Assembly: GCF_009729855.1 (NCBI RefSeq)
Contig: NZ_WODA01000008.1
Span: forward strand, 1-64,000
Reading direction: 5' to 3'
DNA: 64,000 nucleotides
DNA from: Agromyces luteolus
GTDB taxonomy: Bacteria; Actinomycetota; Actinomycetes; Actinomycetales; Microbacteriaceae
A model generated the notes under the pieces. The model saw nothing but the letters and a program-made list of their open reading frames with translations. It made no database searches and was not told where the DNA came from. Each line of letters begins with the position of its first letter. Position 1 is the first letter of the stretch. The translations under genes and the position numbers were made by a program. This document shows positions 1 through 10,009 of this stretch, in pieces.

Positions 1-62
1 AGACTCGCAGCGCCGATGGTACTGCAGGGGCGACCCTGTGGGAGAGTAGGACACCGCCGGAC
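1..62 (+). rRNA. rrf: 5S ribosomal RNA, 3' end only
   Basis: The first 62 bases read as the 3' part of a bacterial 5S rRNA. The segments CGCCGATGGTACTGC and GGGAGAGTAGGACACCGCC match the conserved helix IV/V and terminal region (compare CCGATGGTAGTG and GAGAGTAGGGAACTGCC in E. coli). The 5' part and the rest of the rRNA operon lie outside the window. The exact 3' end is estimated. No clear terminator hairpin separates it from the next gene, so some read-through is possible. Confidence 0.85.
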
Positions 63-202
63 ATTCATTGCAGAGTGGCCACCCCCAGCGTTCAATAGCG
101 AACGCCGGAGGGTGGCCATTCTTCGTTAACGGGCGTCGCGCAGCGACGCCGAGAGTACGGTTGAGTCCGCAGGACTCCCAGGCAGGACGACAGGAAGCAC
201 CC

Positions 203-1825
203 GTGAGCGATTCCACGCAGGATCCCGGCGAACGCCGGAACAACCGAGACGACGAACGCCGCGGAGGCCGCTCGGGGCAGGGGAGTCGCTCCGGTAGCGG
301 CAGGTCGTCCGCCGGCCAGGACGGCCGCCGTTCGTACGGGTCGCGTGACGACCGTGGAGATCGGCGTTCGTACGGTTCGCGTGACGATCGCGGTGGCGAG
401 CGGAAGTACGGTTCGCGTGACGACCGCGGTGGTCAGCGTTCGTACGGTTCGCGTGACGATCGCGGTGGCGATCGGAAGTACGGGTCGCGTGACGATCGCG
501 GTGACGAGCGGAAGTACACCTCGCGTGACGACCGTGGCGGTCAGCGTTCGTACGGGTCGCGTGACGATCGCGGTGGCGAGCGGAAGTACACCTCGCGTGA
601 CGACCGTGGCGGTCAGCGTTCGTACGGTTCGCGTGACGATCGCGGTGGCGAGCGGAAGTACGGGTCGCGTGACGACCGCGGTGGTCAGCGTTCGTACGGG
701 TCGCGTGACGACCGCGGTGGCGAGCGGAAGTACACGCCGCGCGGCACCGGTGAGCGCAGGTACGGTTCGCGCGACGACCGCGGCGGTCGCGACGAGCGCC
801 GCTCGGACCGGCCCGGCGGTTCGCGCGAGCACCGCTCGCACGGTCGTGTCGCGGGACGCCCGGCGCAGCGCTCCTCGGACCGCGAGCGCGCCCCTCGCCA
901 GGCAGGGCACGGCGCTGCCGAGCTCTCCATCCGGCCGCGCCACGACGACCCGCCGATCGCGGAACGCATCACGCCGAGGGACCTCGACCCGGCGGCACGC
1001 GCCGAGCTCAAGACCCTCTCCAAGGAGAATGCGGAGTGGGTCGCTCGGCACCTCGTAGCCGCATCCGAGGCGCTCGAGGACGACCCGGCGCTCGCGCATC
1101 GGCATGCGCTGTCGGCGTCCCGCCGTGCGGGACGCGTCGCCGTCGTCCGCGAGACGCTCGCGATCACCGCGTACGCGACGGGCGACTTCGCCCTCGCGCT
1201 CCGCGAGCTGCGCACGTACCGCCGGATCTCCGGCAACGACGACCAGATCGCCCTGATGGTGGACAGCGAACGCGGCGTCGGACGACCCGACCGCGCGCTC
1301 GAGCTCGGTCGGTCCGTCGACCGGTCGACGCTGCCGGCGGCGGTGCAGGCCGCGCTCGCCATCGCGATGTCCGGAGCGCGACTCGATCTCGAGCAGCCCG
1401 AGCTGGCGCTCGGCGAGCTCGAGGTGCCGCAGCTCGACCCGGACCGCGCATTCTCGTACAGCCCGGCGCTGTTCTCCGCGTACGCGGAGGTGCTCGACGA
1501 GCTCGGTCGTTCCGCGGATGCCGCGCGCTGGCGGGCGCTGTCCGACCGCGCGGAGGCCGCGCTCGAGGGCGCACGTCCCGACTTCATCGAGGTGTTCGAA
1601 CTCGAGGTCGAAGAGGAGCCGGTCGCGATCGACGACCCGGCCGAGACCGACGGTTCGGCCGACACCGACGCCGACACGACGGAGCCCGAGCCGGAGCCCG
1701 AGCCCGAGGTCGACGCCGAGGGCGATCCCGCGGATGCGATCGAGCCCGAGGTGGCCGCGGTCCTGGCCGAGACGGCTCACCTCGACGGCGAGCAGGACGC
1801 GGGCCGGGGCGCCGACCGCGGATGA
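203..1825 (+). CDS. Repeat-rich RGG-like disordered protein with a helical C-terminal domain
   Basis: This encodes 540 residues if translation starts at GTG 203, which has an AGGAAG box 7 bases upstream; the frame stays open to 68 without a better site. Residues 1-43 are polar and low complexity. Residues 44-199 are a tandem array of a 12-residue unit, (S/K)Y(G/T)SRDDRGGxR, resembling RGG/RDD RNA-binding tails. Residues about 240-485 form an alanine/leucine-rich helical region that looks TPR-like. The C-terminus is very acidic, with repeated EPEP. I recall related actinobacterial proteins being labelled 'primosomal protein', a name the sequence does not support. Its stop overlaps the HAD gene start (ATGA). 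RNA binding is inference only. Confidence 0.8.
   Translation: MSDSTQDPGERRNNRDDERRGGRSGQGSRSGSGRSSAGQDGRRSYGSRDDRGDRRSYGSRDDRGGERKYGSRDDRGGQRSYGSRDDRGGDRKYGSRDDRGDERKYTSRDDRGGQRSYGSRDDRGGERKYTSRDDRGGQRSYGSRDDRGGERKYGSRDDRGGQRSYGSRDDRGGERKYTPRGTGERRYGSRDDRGGRDERRSDRPGGSREHRSHGRVAGRPAQRSSDRERAPRQAGHGAAELSIRPRHDDPPIAERITPRDLDPAARAELKTLSKENAEWVARHLVAASEALEDDPALAHRHALSASRRAGRVAVVRETLAITAYATGDFALALRELRTYRRISGNDDQIALMVDSERGVGRPDRALELGRSVDRSTLPAAVQAALAIAMSGARLDLEQPELALGELEVPQLDPDRAFSYSPALFSAYAEVLDELGRSADAARWRALSDRAEAALEGARPDFIEVFELEVEEEPVAIDDPAETDGSADTDADTTEPEPEPEPEVDAEGDPADAIEPEVAAVLAETAHLDGEQDAGRGADRG
332..799 (+). repeat. 36-bp in-frame tandem repeat array
   Basis: Eleven near-identical 36-bp units run from 332 to 727, followed by one degenerate unit and one more recognisable unit. 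Each encodes a 12-residue block built on SRDDRGG. The residue before Tyr mostly alternates between Ser and Lys, which suggests a higher-order 72-bp period and expansion by duplication. Because the period is a multiple of three, several other frames also stay open across it. The units are directly adjacent and in frame, so this is not a CRISPR array. Confidence 0.9.
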
Positions 1826-2853
1826 GTCCCCTCTTCTCCTCGCGACGCGTGACCGCGACGCCGCTCGACGGCGTCGACGCGGTCTTCGCCGACCTCGACG
1901 GCGTCGTCTACGCCGGACCCCACGCGATCCCGCACGCGGTCGAGAGCCTGAACCGCGTCGCCGGATCGCTCCCGGTCGCGTACATCACGAACAACGCCTC
2001 GCGCAGCGATGAGCAGGTCGCGGCGCATCTCACTTCGCTCGGGCTGTCGCCCACGCCTCGTGACGTCGTGACCTCGCCGCAGGCCGCGATGCGGCTGCTC
2101 GCGGCATCCGTCGCCCCCGGCGCACTCGTGCTCGTCGTCGGCGGGGACGGCATCGTCACCGAGCTCGAACGCGGCGGCTACCGGGTCACGCGTTCGGCCG
2201 ACGACGCTCCCGACGCGGTCATGCAGGGATTCCACCCGGACGTCGGATGGCGTCAGCTCGCCGAGGCCGCCTTCGCGCTGAACGCGCACGGCGGGCCGGG
2301 CGAGCCCGGCGGCATCCCCTGGATCGCGACGAACATGGACTGGACGATCCCGGTCGAACGCGGCATCGCACCCGGCAACGGGACGCTCGTCTCAGCCGTG
2401 CACACCGCGGCGGGACGCTTCCCGGAGGTCGCCGGCAAGCCGGAGACGCCGATCTTCGACGAGGCGCGCGAACGCTTCGGCGCGGAGCGTCCGCTCATGA
2501 TCGGCGACCGACTGGACACCGACATCCGGGGCGCGAACCGCGCCGGCATCGCCTCGCTCGTCGTGCTCACGGGCATCGACCGGGCGAAGCAGGTGCTGGC
2601 AGCGGATGCCGCGAGCCGCCCGGACTTCATCGTCTCCGATCTCCGCCAACTGCATGAGCCGTACCCGGAGATCGAGCGTCGTCGTGGCGGCGTGCGCGTG
2701 CGCGGGTCGGAGGTCCGGATCGAGGGACGCCGGGTGGTGATCGAGCGCGACGGCGACGATCCGCTCGACCTGCTGCGCGCCGCGTGCGCGGCGATCTGGG
2801 AGAACGGCACGGCGATCCACGCGCTCGAGGTTCCGGAGCGCCTGTACCGCTGA
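1822..2853 (+). CDS. HAD-IIA family hydrolase (NagD-like phosphatase)
   Basis: This encodes a 343-residue haloacid-dehalogenase-type phosphatase. Motif I is FADLDGVVYAG near residue 23, with the catalytic Asp pair DLD. Motif II is YITNNASR, and motif III/IV is MIGDRLDTDIRGANRAG. This set is typical of the NagD/phosphoglycolate phosphatase-like HAD-IIA branch, which dephosphorylates small phosphorylated metabolites; the substrate cannot be told from sequence. About 70 residues after the core form an extra C-terminal tail. The ATG overlaps the stop of the repeat protein as ATGA, so the two are probably translationally coupled. Confidence 0.9.
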   Translation: MSPLFSSRRVTATPLDGVDAVFADLDGVVYAGPHAIPHAVESLNRVAGSLPVAYITNNASRSDEQVAAHLTSLGLSPTPRDVVTSPQAAMRLLAASVAPGALVLVVGGDGIVTELERGGYRVTRSADDAPDAVMQGFHPDVGWRQLAEAAFALNAHGGPGEPGGIPWIATNMDWTIPVERGIAPGNGTLVSAVHTAAGRFPEVAGKPETPIFDEARERFGAERPLMIGDRLDTDIRGANRAGIASLVVLTGIDRAKQVLAADAASRPDFIVSDLRQLHEPYPEIERRRGGVRVRGSEVRIEGRRVVIERDGDDPLDLLRAACAAIWENGTAIHALEVPERLYR

Positions 2854-2928
2854 ATGGGGCGGCGCCGCATTCGCGGTCGGCGGGCCGTTCACAGGCGTGG
2901 GCCGAGCCGCGGCGACGGTGGCACGCGG

Positions 2929-2934
2929 TAGCGT
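2929..2934 (+). promoter_or_regulatory. -10 box TAGCGT for a leaderless transcript
   Basis: TAGCGT ends 7 bases before the GTG at 2942. This is the spacing expected when the start codon itself is the first transcribed base. A GGAGG-like stretch also lies in the gap but is too close to the GTG to act as a normal ribosome binding site. It could drive the small protein and the tlyA-nadK-recN genes behind it. Confidence 0.5.
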
Positions 2935-2941
2935 GGAGGTC

Positions 2942-3127
2942 GTGAGCACAGGAGACTTCGACCCGGACGACCCGGTGGAGGCATCGGACCTGGCGGCGGC
3001 GGCCGCCGATGCGCTCTCCTCGATCGAGGCGTCGCCCCTCGAGGAGCGCGCCGCCGGGTTCGACGCGATGGCCGAGCAGCTCCGGCGCGAGCTCGAGCGA
3101 TCCGATCCCGCGCGCGCCGCGAGCTGA
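2942..3127 (+). CDS. Small acidic helical protein of unknown function
   Basis: This encodes 61 residues starting with MSTGDFDPDDP. An in-frame GTG lies upstream at 2897, but the -10 box at 2929-2934 would fall inside that longer version, so the shorter start is preferred. The N-terminus is acidic and the rest is predicted helical, ending in AEQLRRELERSDPARAAS. I recognise no family. It sits between the HAD phosphatase and tlyA and ends 3 bases before tlyA, so it is probably in the same transcript as tlyA, nadK and recN. Confidence 0.65.
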   Translation: MSTGDFDPDDPVEASDLAAAAADALSSIEASPLEERAAGFDAMAEQLRRELERSDPARAAS

Positions 3128-3130
3128 TCG

Positions 3131-3940
3131 GTGACGGCCCAGCGACTCGACGCGGCGCTGGCGGCGCGCGGCCTCGCGCGGTCGCGCACGCACGCGGCGA
3201 CGCTCATCGCCGACGGCGCGGTCCGCGTCGACGGCGAGCCGGTCACGAAGGCCGCGCATCGTGTCGCGGACGACGCCGTCCTCGAGGTCGCCGAGGCGGA
3301 TCACTACGTGAGCCGCGCCGCCCACAAGCTGATCGCGGCGCTGGACGCCTTCGGCGTGGACCCGGCCGGCCACGTCGTGCTCGATGCCGGCGCGTCAACG
3401 GGCGGATTCACCCAGGTGATGCTCGAGCGGGGGGCCGCGACGGTGCTCGCGGTCGACGTCGGCCACGGGCAGCTCGCTCCAGAGCTGCACGGGCTGCCCG
3501 GGCTGATCCTGGTCGAGGGCTGCAACGTGCGGCACCTCGACGCGACGACGCTCGCCCGCCTCACCGGCGTCGACGATCGACCGACGCTCGTCACGGCCGA
3601 CCTCTCCTTCATCTCCCTCACGACGGTGCTGCCCGCACTCCATGCGACGGCGTCGTCCGACGCCGAGTTCGTGCTGCTCGTCAAGCCGCAGTTCGAGGTG
3701 GGGCGGAGCGGCACGCGAGAGGGCGTCGTGCGCGATCCCGCCGCACGGGGCGACGCGGTCATGAACGTGCTCTGGGCCGCGCACGACCTCGGGTTGCGCA
3801 CGGCGGGCGTCCTGTCCTCCCCGATCGCGGGCACCCACGGCAACCGCGAGGTCCTGGTCCTGCTCAGCTCGACGCGCGGCGCCGATCCGTCAGAATGGTC
3901 CAGTCAGGTCAGAGCAGCGACGGGAGGCGTCACGGCGTGA
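3131..3940 (+). CDS. tlyA: TlyA family rRNA 2'-O-methyltransferase
   Basis: This 269-residue protein has an S4 RNA-binding domain at about residues 3-60 (RLDAALAARGLARSR) followed by an FtsJ-like methyltransferase domain. The SAM motif is VLDAGASTGGFTQ at residues 83-95, and the VKPQFEVG segment is conserved in the family. TlyA is known to methylate the 2'-OH of cytidines in 16S (C1409) and 23S (C1920) rRNA; its loss confers capreomycin resistance in mycobacteria. The start is GTG. The stop overlaps the NAD kinase start (GTGA), the same gene order as in Mycobacterium tuberculosis. Confidence 0.95.
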   Translation: MTAQRLDAALAARGLARSRTHAATLIADGAVRVDGEPVTKAAHRVADDAVLEVAEADHYVSRAAHKLIAALDAFGVDPAGHVVLDAGASTGGFTQVMLERGAATVLAVDVGHGQLAPELHGLPGLILVEGCNVRHLDATTLARLTGVDDRPTLVTADLSFISLTTVLPALHATASSDAEFVLLVKPQFEVGRSGTREGVVRDPAARGDAVMNVLWAAHDLGLRTAGVLSSPIAGTHGNREVLVLLSSTRGADPSEWSSQVRAATGGVTA

Positions 3941-4851
3941 GCGATGCACGGTACTTCCTCGTGGTCTCCCACACCGGTCGGTCGTCGGCCCTCGACGCCA
4001 CGGCAGACGTGTGCGGGCAGCTGGCCGCGGCCGGAGCGGTGCCGGTCGTCGCCGCGGAGCAGTGGCACGACGTGATGACGGCGCTGCCCGAGCTCGAGGG
4101 CATGGTCAAGCGCTTCGAGGAGGTCTCGCCGAAGCACATCGAACTCGTGATCGTCCTCGGCGGCGACGGCACGATCCTCCGCGCGGCGGAGCTCACGCGC
4201 GACCATCCCGTCCCGCTGCTGGGCGTCAACCTCGGCCACGTGGGCTTCCTCGCGGAGAGCGAGCGCGACGACCTCGGCTACACGGTGGGCCGTGCGCTCG
4301 CGCGAGACTACACGGTCGAGGAGCGCATGACGCTCTCCGTGCGAGCGAAGGTCGGCGAGGACGTCGTCTACGAGGGGTGGGCGCTGAACGAGGCGACCGT
4401 CGAGAAGGCCGAGCGCGAACGCATGCTTGAGGTGGTCATCGAGGTCGACCGCCGCCCGTTGTCGTCGTTCGGGTGCGACGGCGTCGTGATGTCGACGCCG
4501 ACCGGCTCGACGGCCTACTCGTTCTCCGCCGGCGGCCCCGTCGTGTGGCCCGCGGTCGAGGCGCTCCTGCTCGTGCCGCTCAGCGCGCACGCGCTGTTCG
4601 CCCGCCCGCTCGTCGTCGGCCCGGACTCGTCGCTCGCCGTCGAGGTGCTGCAGCGGACCGAGGCGGCTGCGGTGATCTGGTGCGATGGCCGGCGGATGTT
4701 CGAACTCCCGCCGGGCGCCCGCGTCATCGTCCGGCGGTCGCCGGTCCCCGTCCGCCTGGCGCGGCTGCACCAGGCGCCGTTCACCGATCGGCTCGTGAAC
4801 AAGTTCCAGCTGCCCGTCACGGGCTGGAAGGGGCCGGTCGCCGGTGATTGA
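3937..4851 (+). CDS. nadK: ATP/polyphosphate NAD kinase
   Basis: This 304-residue enzyme phosphorylates NAD to NADP. The catalytic GGDGT motif is at residues 75-79 (VLGGDGTILRAAEL), and the family signature MSTPTGSTAYSFSAGGP follows in the C-terminal beta-rich domain. The start is GTG 3937 with a GGGAGG site 9 bases upstream. It overlaps the tlyA stop and in turn overlaps recN by 8 bases, so translation is probably coupled along the operon. Confidence 0.95.
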   Translation: MSDARYFLVVSHTGRSSALDATADVCGQLAAAGAVPVVAAEQWHDVMTALPELEGMVKRFEEVSPKHIELVIVLGGDGTILRAAELTRDHPVPLLGVNLGHVGFLAESERDDLGYTVGRALARDYTVEERMTLSVRAKVGEDVVYEGWALNEATVEKAERERMLEVVIEVDRRPLSSFGCDGVVMSTPTGSTAYSFSAGGPVVWPAVEALLLVPLSAHALFARPLVVGPDSSLAVEVLQRTEAAAVIWCDGRRMFELPPGARVIVRRSPVPVRLARLHQAPFTDRLVNKFQLPVTGWKGPVAGD

Positions 4852-6544
4852 GGAACTCGGAATCCGCGATCTCGGGGTGATCGCCGAGGCTACGCTGCCG
4901 CTCGGACCGGGCTTCACCGCGGTGACCGGCGAGACCGGCGCCGGCAAGACGATGGTGGTCACCGCGCTCGGGCTCCTGCTCGGGGCGCGCTCCGATGCGG
5001 GCACGGTGCGCTCCGGCGCGAAGCAGGCGTGGGTCGAGGGGCGTTGGCTGCTCACCGAACCCGAGGCCGTGGCCGAACGCGTCGCCGATGCGGGCGGCGA
5101 GATCGATGCGGGCGAGTTGCTCCTCGGGCGCTCCGTGTCCGCTGAGGGGCGAAGTCGCGCCATCGTGGGCGGGCGCAGCGCCCCCGTGGGCGTGCTCGCC
5201 GAGCTCGCGGACCACCTCGTCGTCGTCCACGGTCAGGCCGACCAGCAGCGGCTCCGTTCGGCGACCGCGCAGCGCGATGCGCTCGACCGGTTCGCCGGTC
5301 CGGAGCTGGCGGGCGTGCTCGGCGCGTACCGCGGCGCGTACCGCGGCTGGCGCGCCGAGGCCGACGAGCTCCGCTCGCTTCGGGAGCACCACGACGAGCG
5401 CCTCCGCGAGGCTGAGGAACTCCGTCTCGCGCTCGACGAACTCGAGGCCGCCGATCCGCAGCCCGGCGAGGACGAGGCGCTGCAGGAGCGCGCCGAGCGC
5501 CTCACGAACCTCGAAGACCTCCGCCTCGCCGCGGCCCAGGCCAGGGAGCTCATCTCGGCCGAGGTCGCCGGCGACGACACGCCCGATGCCATCACGCTCG
5601 TCGAGTCCGCGCGTCGACACGTCGACCGCGTGGTCGCGCACGATCCGGCACTCGCCCCCATCGCCGAAGCGGTGGCGAGCGCCGGCTTCGCGCTCGCGGA
5701 TGCGGCGACCGAGCTCTCCGGCTACCTCGCCGGCCTCGACGCCGACGGCGCAGCGGAACTCGAAGCGGTGCAGGAGCGTCGTGCGGTCCTCGCGAACCTC
5801 TCCCGACGGCACGGGACGCTCGACGAGGCGATCGCGTTCCGGCACGACGGCGGTCTCCGCCTCGTCGAGCTCGATGGCGACGACGACCGGATCGAGCTGC
5901 TCGAACAGGCCGTCGAGCGTCGCGCCGAGGAGGTCGACGAGCTGGCCGGCCGGATCAGCGCTCTGCGCACCGACGCGGCATCCCGCCTCGCCGCCGCGGT
6001 CACGGCCGAGCTCGCGGCCCTCGCGATGCCCGACGCCGAACTCACCGTCGAGGTCGAGCCGCTCGCCGAGCCGACCTCGCACGGCCGCGACCAGGTCGCG
6101 ATCCTGCTGCGGCCGCATCCCGGCACCGAGCCACGGCCCGTCGCGAAGGGAGCCTCGGGCGGTGAGCTCTCGCGCGTGATGCTCGCCATCGAGGTCGTCA
6201 TCGCCGGCGCCGACCCCGTGCCGACATTCGTGTTCGACGAGGTCGACGCGGGCGTCGGTGGCGCCGCAGCGATCGAGATCGGCCGCCGCCTCGCGCGACT
6301 CGCCGAGCGCTCCCAGGTGATCGTGGTCACCCACCTCGCCCAGGTCGCGGCGTTCGCGTCGAATCACCTCAGCGTCGTCAAGGGCACCGACGGTCGCGTC
6401 ACGGCATCGAGCGTGCGCCAGCTGGAGGGCGTCGAGCGCGAGGCAGAGATGGCCCGCCTGCTGTCGGGACTCGCCGACTCCGAGTCCGGGCTCGCGCACG
6501 CGCGCGAGCTCCTCGAGATCGCCGACGGCGACGCGGCGGCCTGA
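4844..6544 (+). CDS. recN: DNA repair protein RecN
   Basis: This encodes 566 residues, the usual length for this SMC-like repair ATPase that acts at double-strand breaks. Walker A is TGETGAGKT near residue 30. A long coiled-coil region spans about 160-370, with several LEELEAA-like heptads. The ABC signature GASGGELSRVMLA and Walker B FVFDEVDAGVGG lie in the C-terminal half. The start is GTG inside the end of nadK. It is followed by 144 bases without a gene before pyrG. Confidence 0.95.
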   Translation: MIEELGIRDLGVIAEATLPLGPGFTAVTGETGAGKTMVVTALGLLLGARSDAGTVRSGAKQAWVEGRWLLTEPEAVAERVADAGGEIDAGELLLGRSVSAEGRSRAIVGGRSAPVGVLAELADHLVVVHGQADQQRLRSATAQRDALDRFAGPELAGVLGAYRGAYRGWRAEADELRSLREHHDERLREAEELRLALDELEAADPQPGEDEALQERAERLTNLEDLRLAAAQARELISAEVAGDDTPDAITLVESARRHVDRVVAHDPALAPIAEAVASAGFALADAATELSGYLAGLDADGAAELEAVQERRAVLANLSRRHGTLDEAIAFRHDGGLRLVELDGDDDRIELLEQAVERRAEEVDELAGRISALRTDAASRLAAAVTAELAALAMPDAELTVEVEPLAEPTSHGRDQVAILLRPHPGTEPRPVAKGASGGELSRVMLAIEVVIAGADPVPTFVFDEVDAGVGGAAAIEIGRRLARLAERSQVIVVTHLAQVAAFASNHLSVVKGTDGRVTASSVRQLEGVEREAEMARLLSGLADSESGLAHARELLEIADGDAAA

Positions 6545-8386
<1,842 letters not shown>

Positions 8387-8387
8387 C

Positions 8388-9062
8388 ATGACGGCCGGGG
8401 TCGGCGGGCCGGTCGACCGCACCGCCGACCTGCCCGCCGACGAGTACGTCGACCTGCCGGTCCTCGACCGCGAGACCGTGTTCGAGGGGCGCATCTGGGA
8501 CGTGCGTCGCGACCGGCTCGAGTACGGTCGCGACGCGGTCCCCATCGTCCGCGAGTACGTCGCGCACCCCGGTGCCGTCGCGATCCTCGCGCTCGACGAC
8601 GCGGACCGCGTCCTGCTCATCAAGCAGTACCGGCAGCCGGTGCGCGCGCGCGACTGGGAGATCCCGGCCGGCCTCCTCGACGTCGCGCACGAACCGCCAC
8701 TCGAGGCGGCGAAGCGCGAGCTCGCCGAGGAGGCGGACCTCGTGGCATCCGACTGGGCCGTGCTGGCCGACTACTTCACGACCCCGGGCGGCAGCGACGA
8801 GGCCATCCGCGTCTTCCTCGCCCGCGGGCTCGCAGCGGCGCCCCAGGCGCACGCCCGCGAGGACGAGGAGGCCGACATGGAACTCCGATGGGTGGCGCTC
8901 GACGACTGCGTCGACGCCGTCCTCGCGCGGCAGGTCGGCAACCCGTCGCTCACCGTCGGCGTCCTCGCCGCCGTGGCGGCGCGCGCCCGCGCGTGGTCGA
9001 CGCTCGCGCCGGCCGACGCGCCGTGGCTCGCCCACCCGAACCACAGGCCGGCCGCCGGGTGA
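8388..9062 (+). CDS. Nudix hydrolase, ADP-ribose pyrophosphatase type
   Basis: This 224-residue protein has an N-terminal strand-rich segment and a Nudix box, GLLDVAHE...AAKRELAEEADL. It carries the one-residue insertion seen in the mycobacterial ADP-ribose pyrophosphatase, and a Pro-Gly-rich loop (YFTTPGGSDE) as in the ADPRase subgroup. It likely hydrolyses ADP-ribose to AMP and ribose 5-phosphate. It begins immediately after pyrG, and its stop overlaps the xerD start (GTGA). The same pair occurs in this order in mycobacteria. Confidence 0.9.
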   Translation: MTAGVGGPVDRTADLPADEYVDLPVLDRETVFEGRIWDVRRDRLEYGRDAVPIVREYVAHPGAVAILALDDADRVLLIKQYRQPVRARDWEIPAGLLDVAHEPPLEAAKRELAEEADLVASDWAVLADYFTTPGGSDEAIRVFLARGLAAAPQAHAREDEEADMELRWVALDDCVDAVLARQVGNPSLTVGVLAAVAARARAWSTLAPADAPWLAHPNHRPAAG

Positions 9063-9964
9063 GTCAGCGCGCGGTCGACGAGTACCTGCGCCACCTCACG
9101 GTGGAGCGAGGACTCGCGCGCAACAGCCTCGCCTCGTACCGCCGCGACCTCGCGATCTACACCGACTGGCTGGATCGAGCCGCCATCGCGGGACCGGAGG
9201 CCGTCGCCGAGGCCGACCTGTCGGCGTTCGTCCGCTACCTCGGCGCCGAGCGCGAGCCCACCCTCGCCGTCTCGTCGATCGCGCGGGTGCTCTCCGCGGT
9301 GCGGGGCCTGCACCGCTTCCTCGCCGAGGAGGGGCGGACGCCCACCGACCCCGCGAAGGACCTCCGTCCCCCGAAGCTGCCCATGCGGCTGCCGAAGGCG
9401 ATCCCCGTCGAGGACGTCGCCGCGATCATCGACGCCGCCCGCGTCGGCGGGGAGGTCACGGCGCTCCGCGACGTCGCCCTGCTCGAACTGCTCTACGCGA
9501 CCGGGGCGCGAGTGTCCGAGGCGACCGCGCTCAACGTCGACGACCTCGTCGACGAGGAGGTCGTGCGGCTGTTCGGCAAGGGCGGCACCGAGCGTATCGT
9601 GCCCGTCGGCAGCTACGCGCGCGCGGCGCTCGACGCCTACCTCGTCCGGTCCAGACCCGTGCTCTCGGCGCGGGGGAGTGCGACGCCGGCGCTGTTCCTG
9701 GGCGTCAGGGGCAGGCGGATGTCGCGTCAGGCCGTCTGGCAGGTGCTGCAGGATGCCGCGGAGCGCGCCGGGGTCGCGGCATCCGTCTCGCCGCACACGC
9801 TGCGGCACTCGTTCGCGACGCACCTGCTCGCCGGCGGCGCCGACGTGCGCGTCGTCCAGGAGCTCCTCGGGCACGTGTCCGTGTCGACGACCCAGATCTA
9901 CACGCTGGTCACGGCCGATACACTCCGGGAGATGTACACGGTCGCCCACCCCCGTGCTCGTTAG
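9059..9964 (+). CDS. xerD: Site-specific tyrosine recombinase XerD
   Basis: This encodes 301 residues from the GTG that overlaps the Nudix stop. An N-terminal SAM-like core-binding domain (about 1-95) precedes the catalytic domain. The catalytic residues are visible: R151 (ATGARVSE), K174 (FGKGG), H246 and R249 (SPHTLRHSF), H272 (LLGHVS) and Y281 (TQIYT). With XerC and FtsK it resolves chromosome dimers at dif. Position next to ParA and ScpAB and the synteny argue for the housekeeping XerD rather than a phage integrase. Confidence 0.95.
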   Translation: MSQRAVDEYLRHLTVERGLARNSLASYRRDLAIYTDWLDRAAIAGPEAVAEADLSAFVRYLGAEREPTLAVSSIARVLSAVRGLHRFLAEEGRTPTDPAKDLRPPKLPMRLPKAIPVEDVAAIIDAARVGGEVTALRDVALLELLYATGARVSEATALNVDDLVDEEVVRLFGKGGTERIVPVGSYARAALDAYLVRSRPVLSARGSATPALFLGVRGRRMSRQAVWQVLQDAAERAGVAASVSPHTLRHSFATHLLAGGADVRVVQELLGHVSVSTTQIYTLVTADTLREMYTVAHPRAR

Positions 9965-10009
9965 AATCGACCAAGCATTCCGGAATCGACGGGGAGAGAG
10001 AGCCGCACC

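Noticed and set aside
332-799. CRISPR-like appearance of 36-bp repeats
   Set aside because: The units are directly adjacent with no unique spacers, keep the reading frame, and vary by codon-type changes.
92-1780. Long open frames on both strands and in a second plus frame across the repeat-rich gene
   Set aside because: They arise because the repeat unit is 36 bp and GC-rich, so all frames stay open. The products are monotonous Arg/Val/Thr strings with no domain, while the chosen frame has a ribosome site and a coupled downstream gene.
9059-9964. XerD as a phage or island integrase
   Set aside because: Its position in the conserved pyrG-Nudix-xerD-parA-scpAB order and lack of phage genes or att repeats argue for the housekeeping recombinase.
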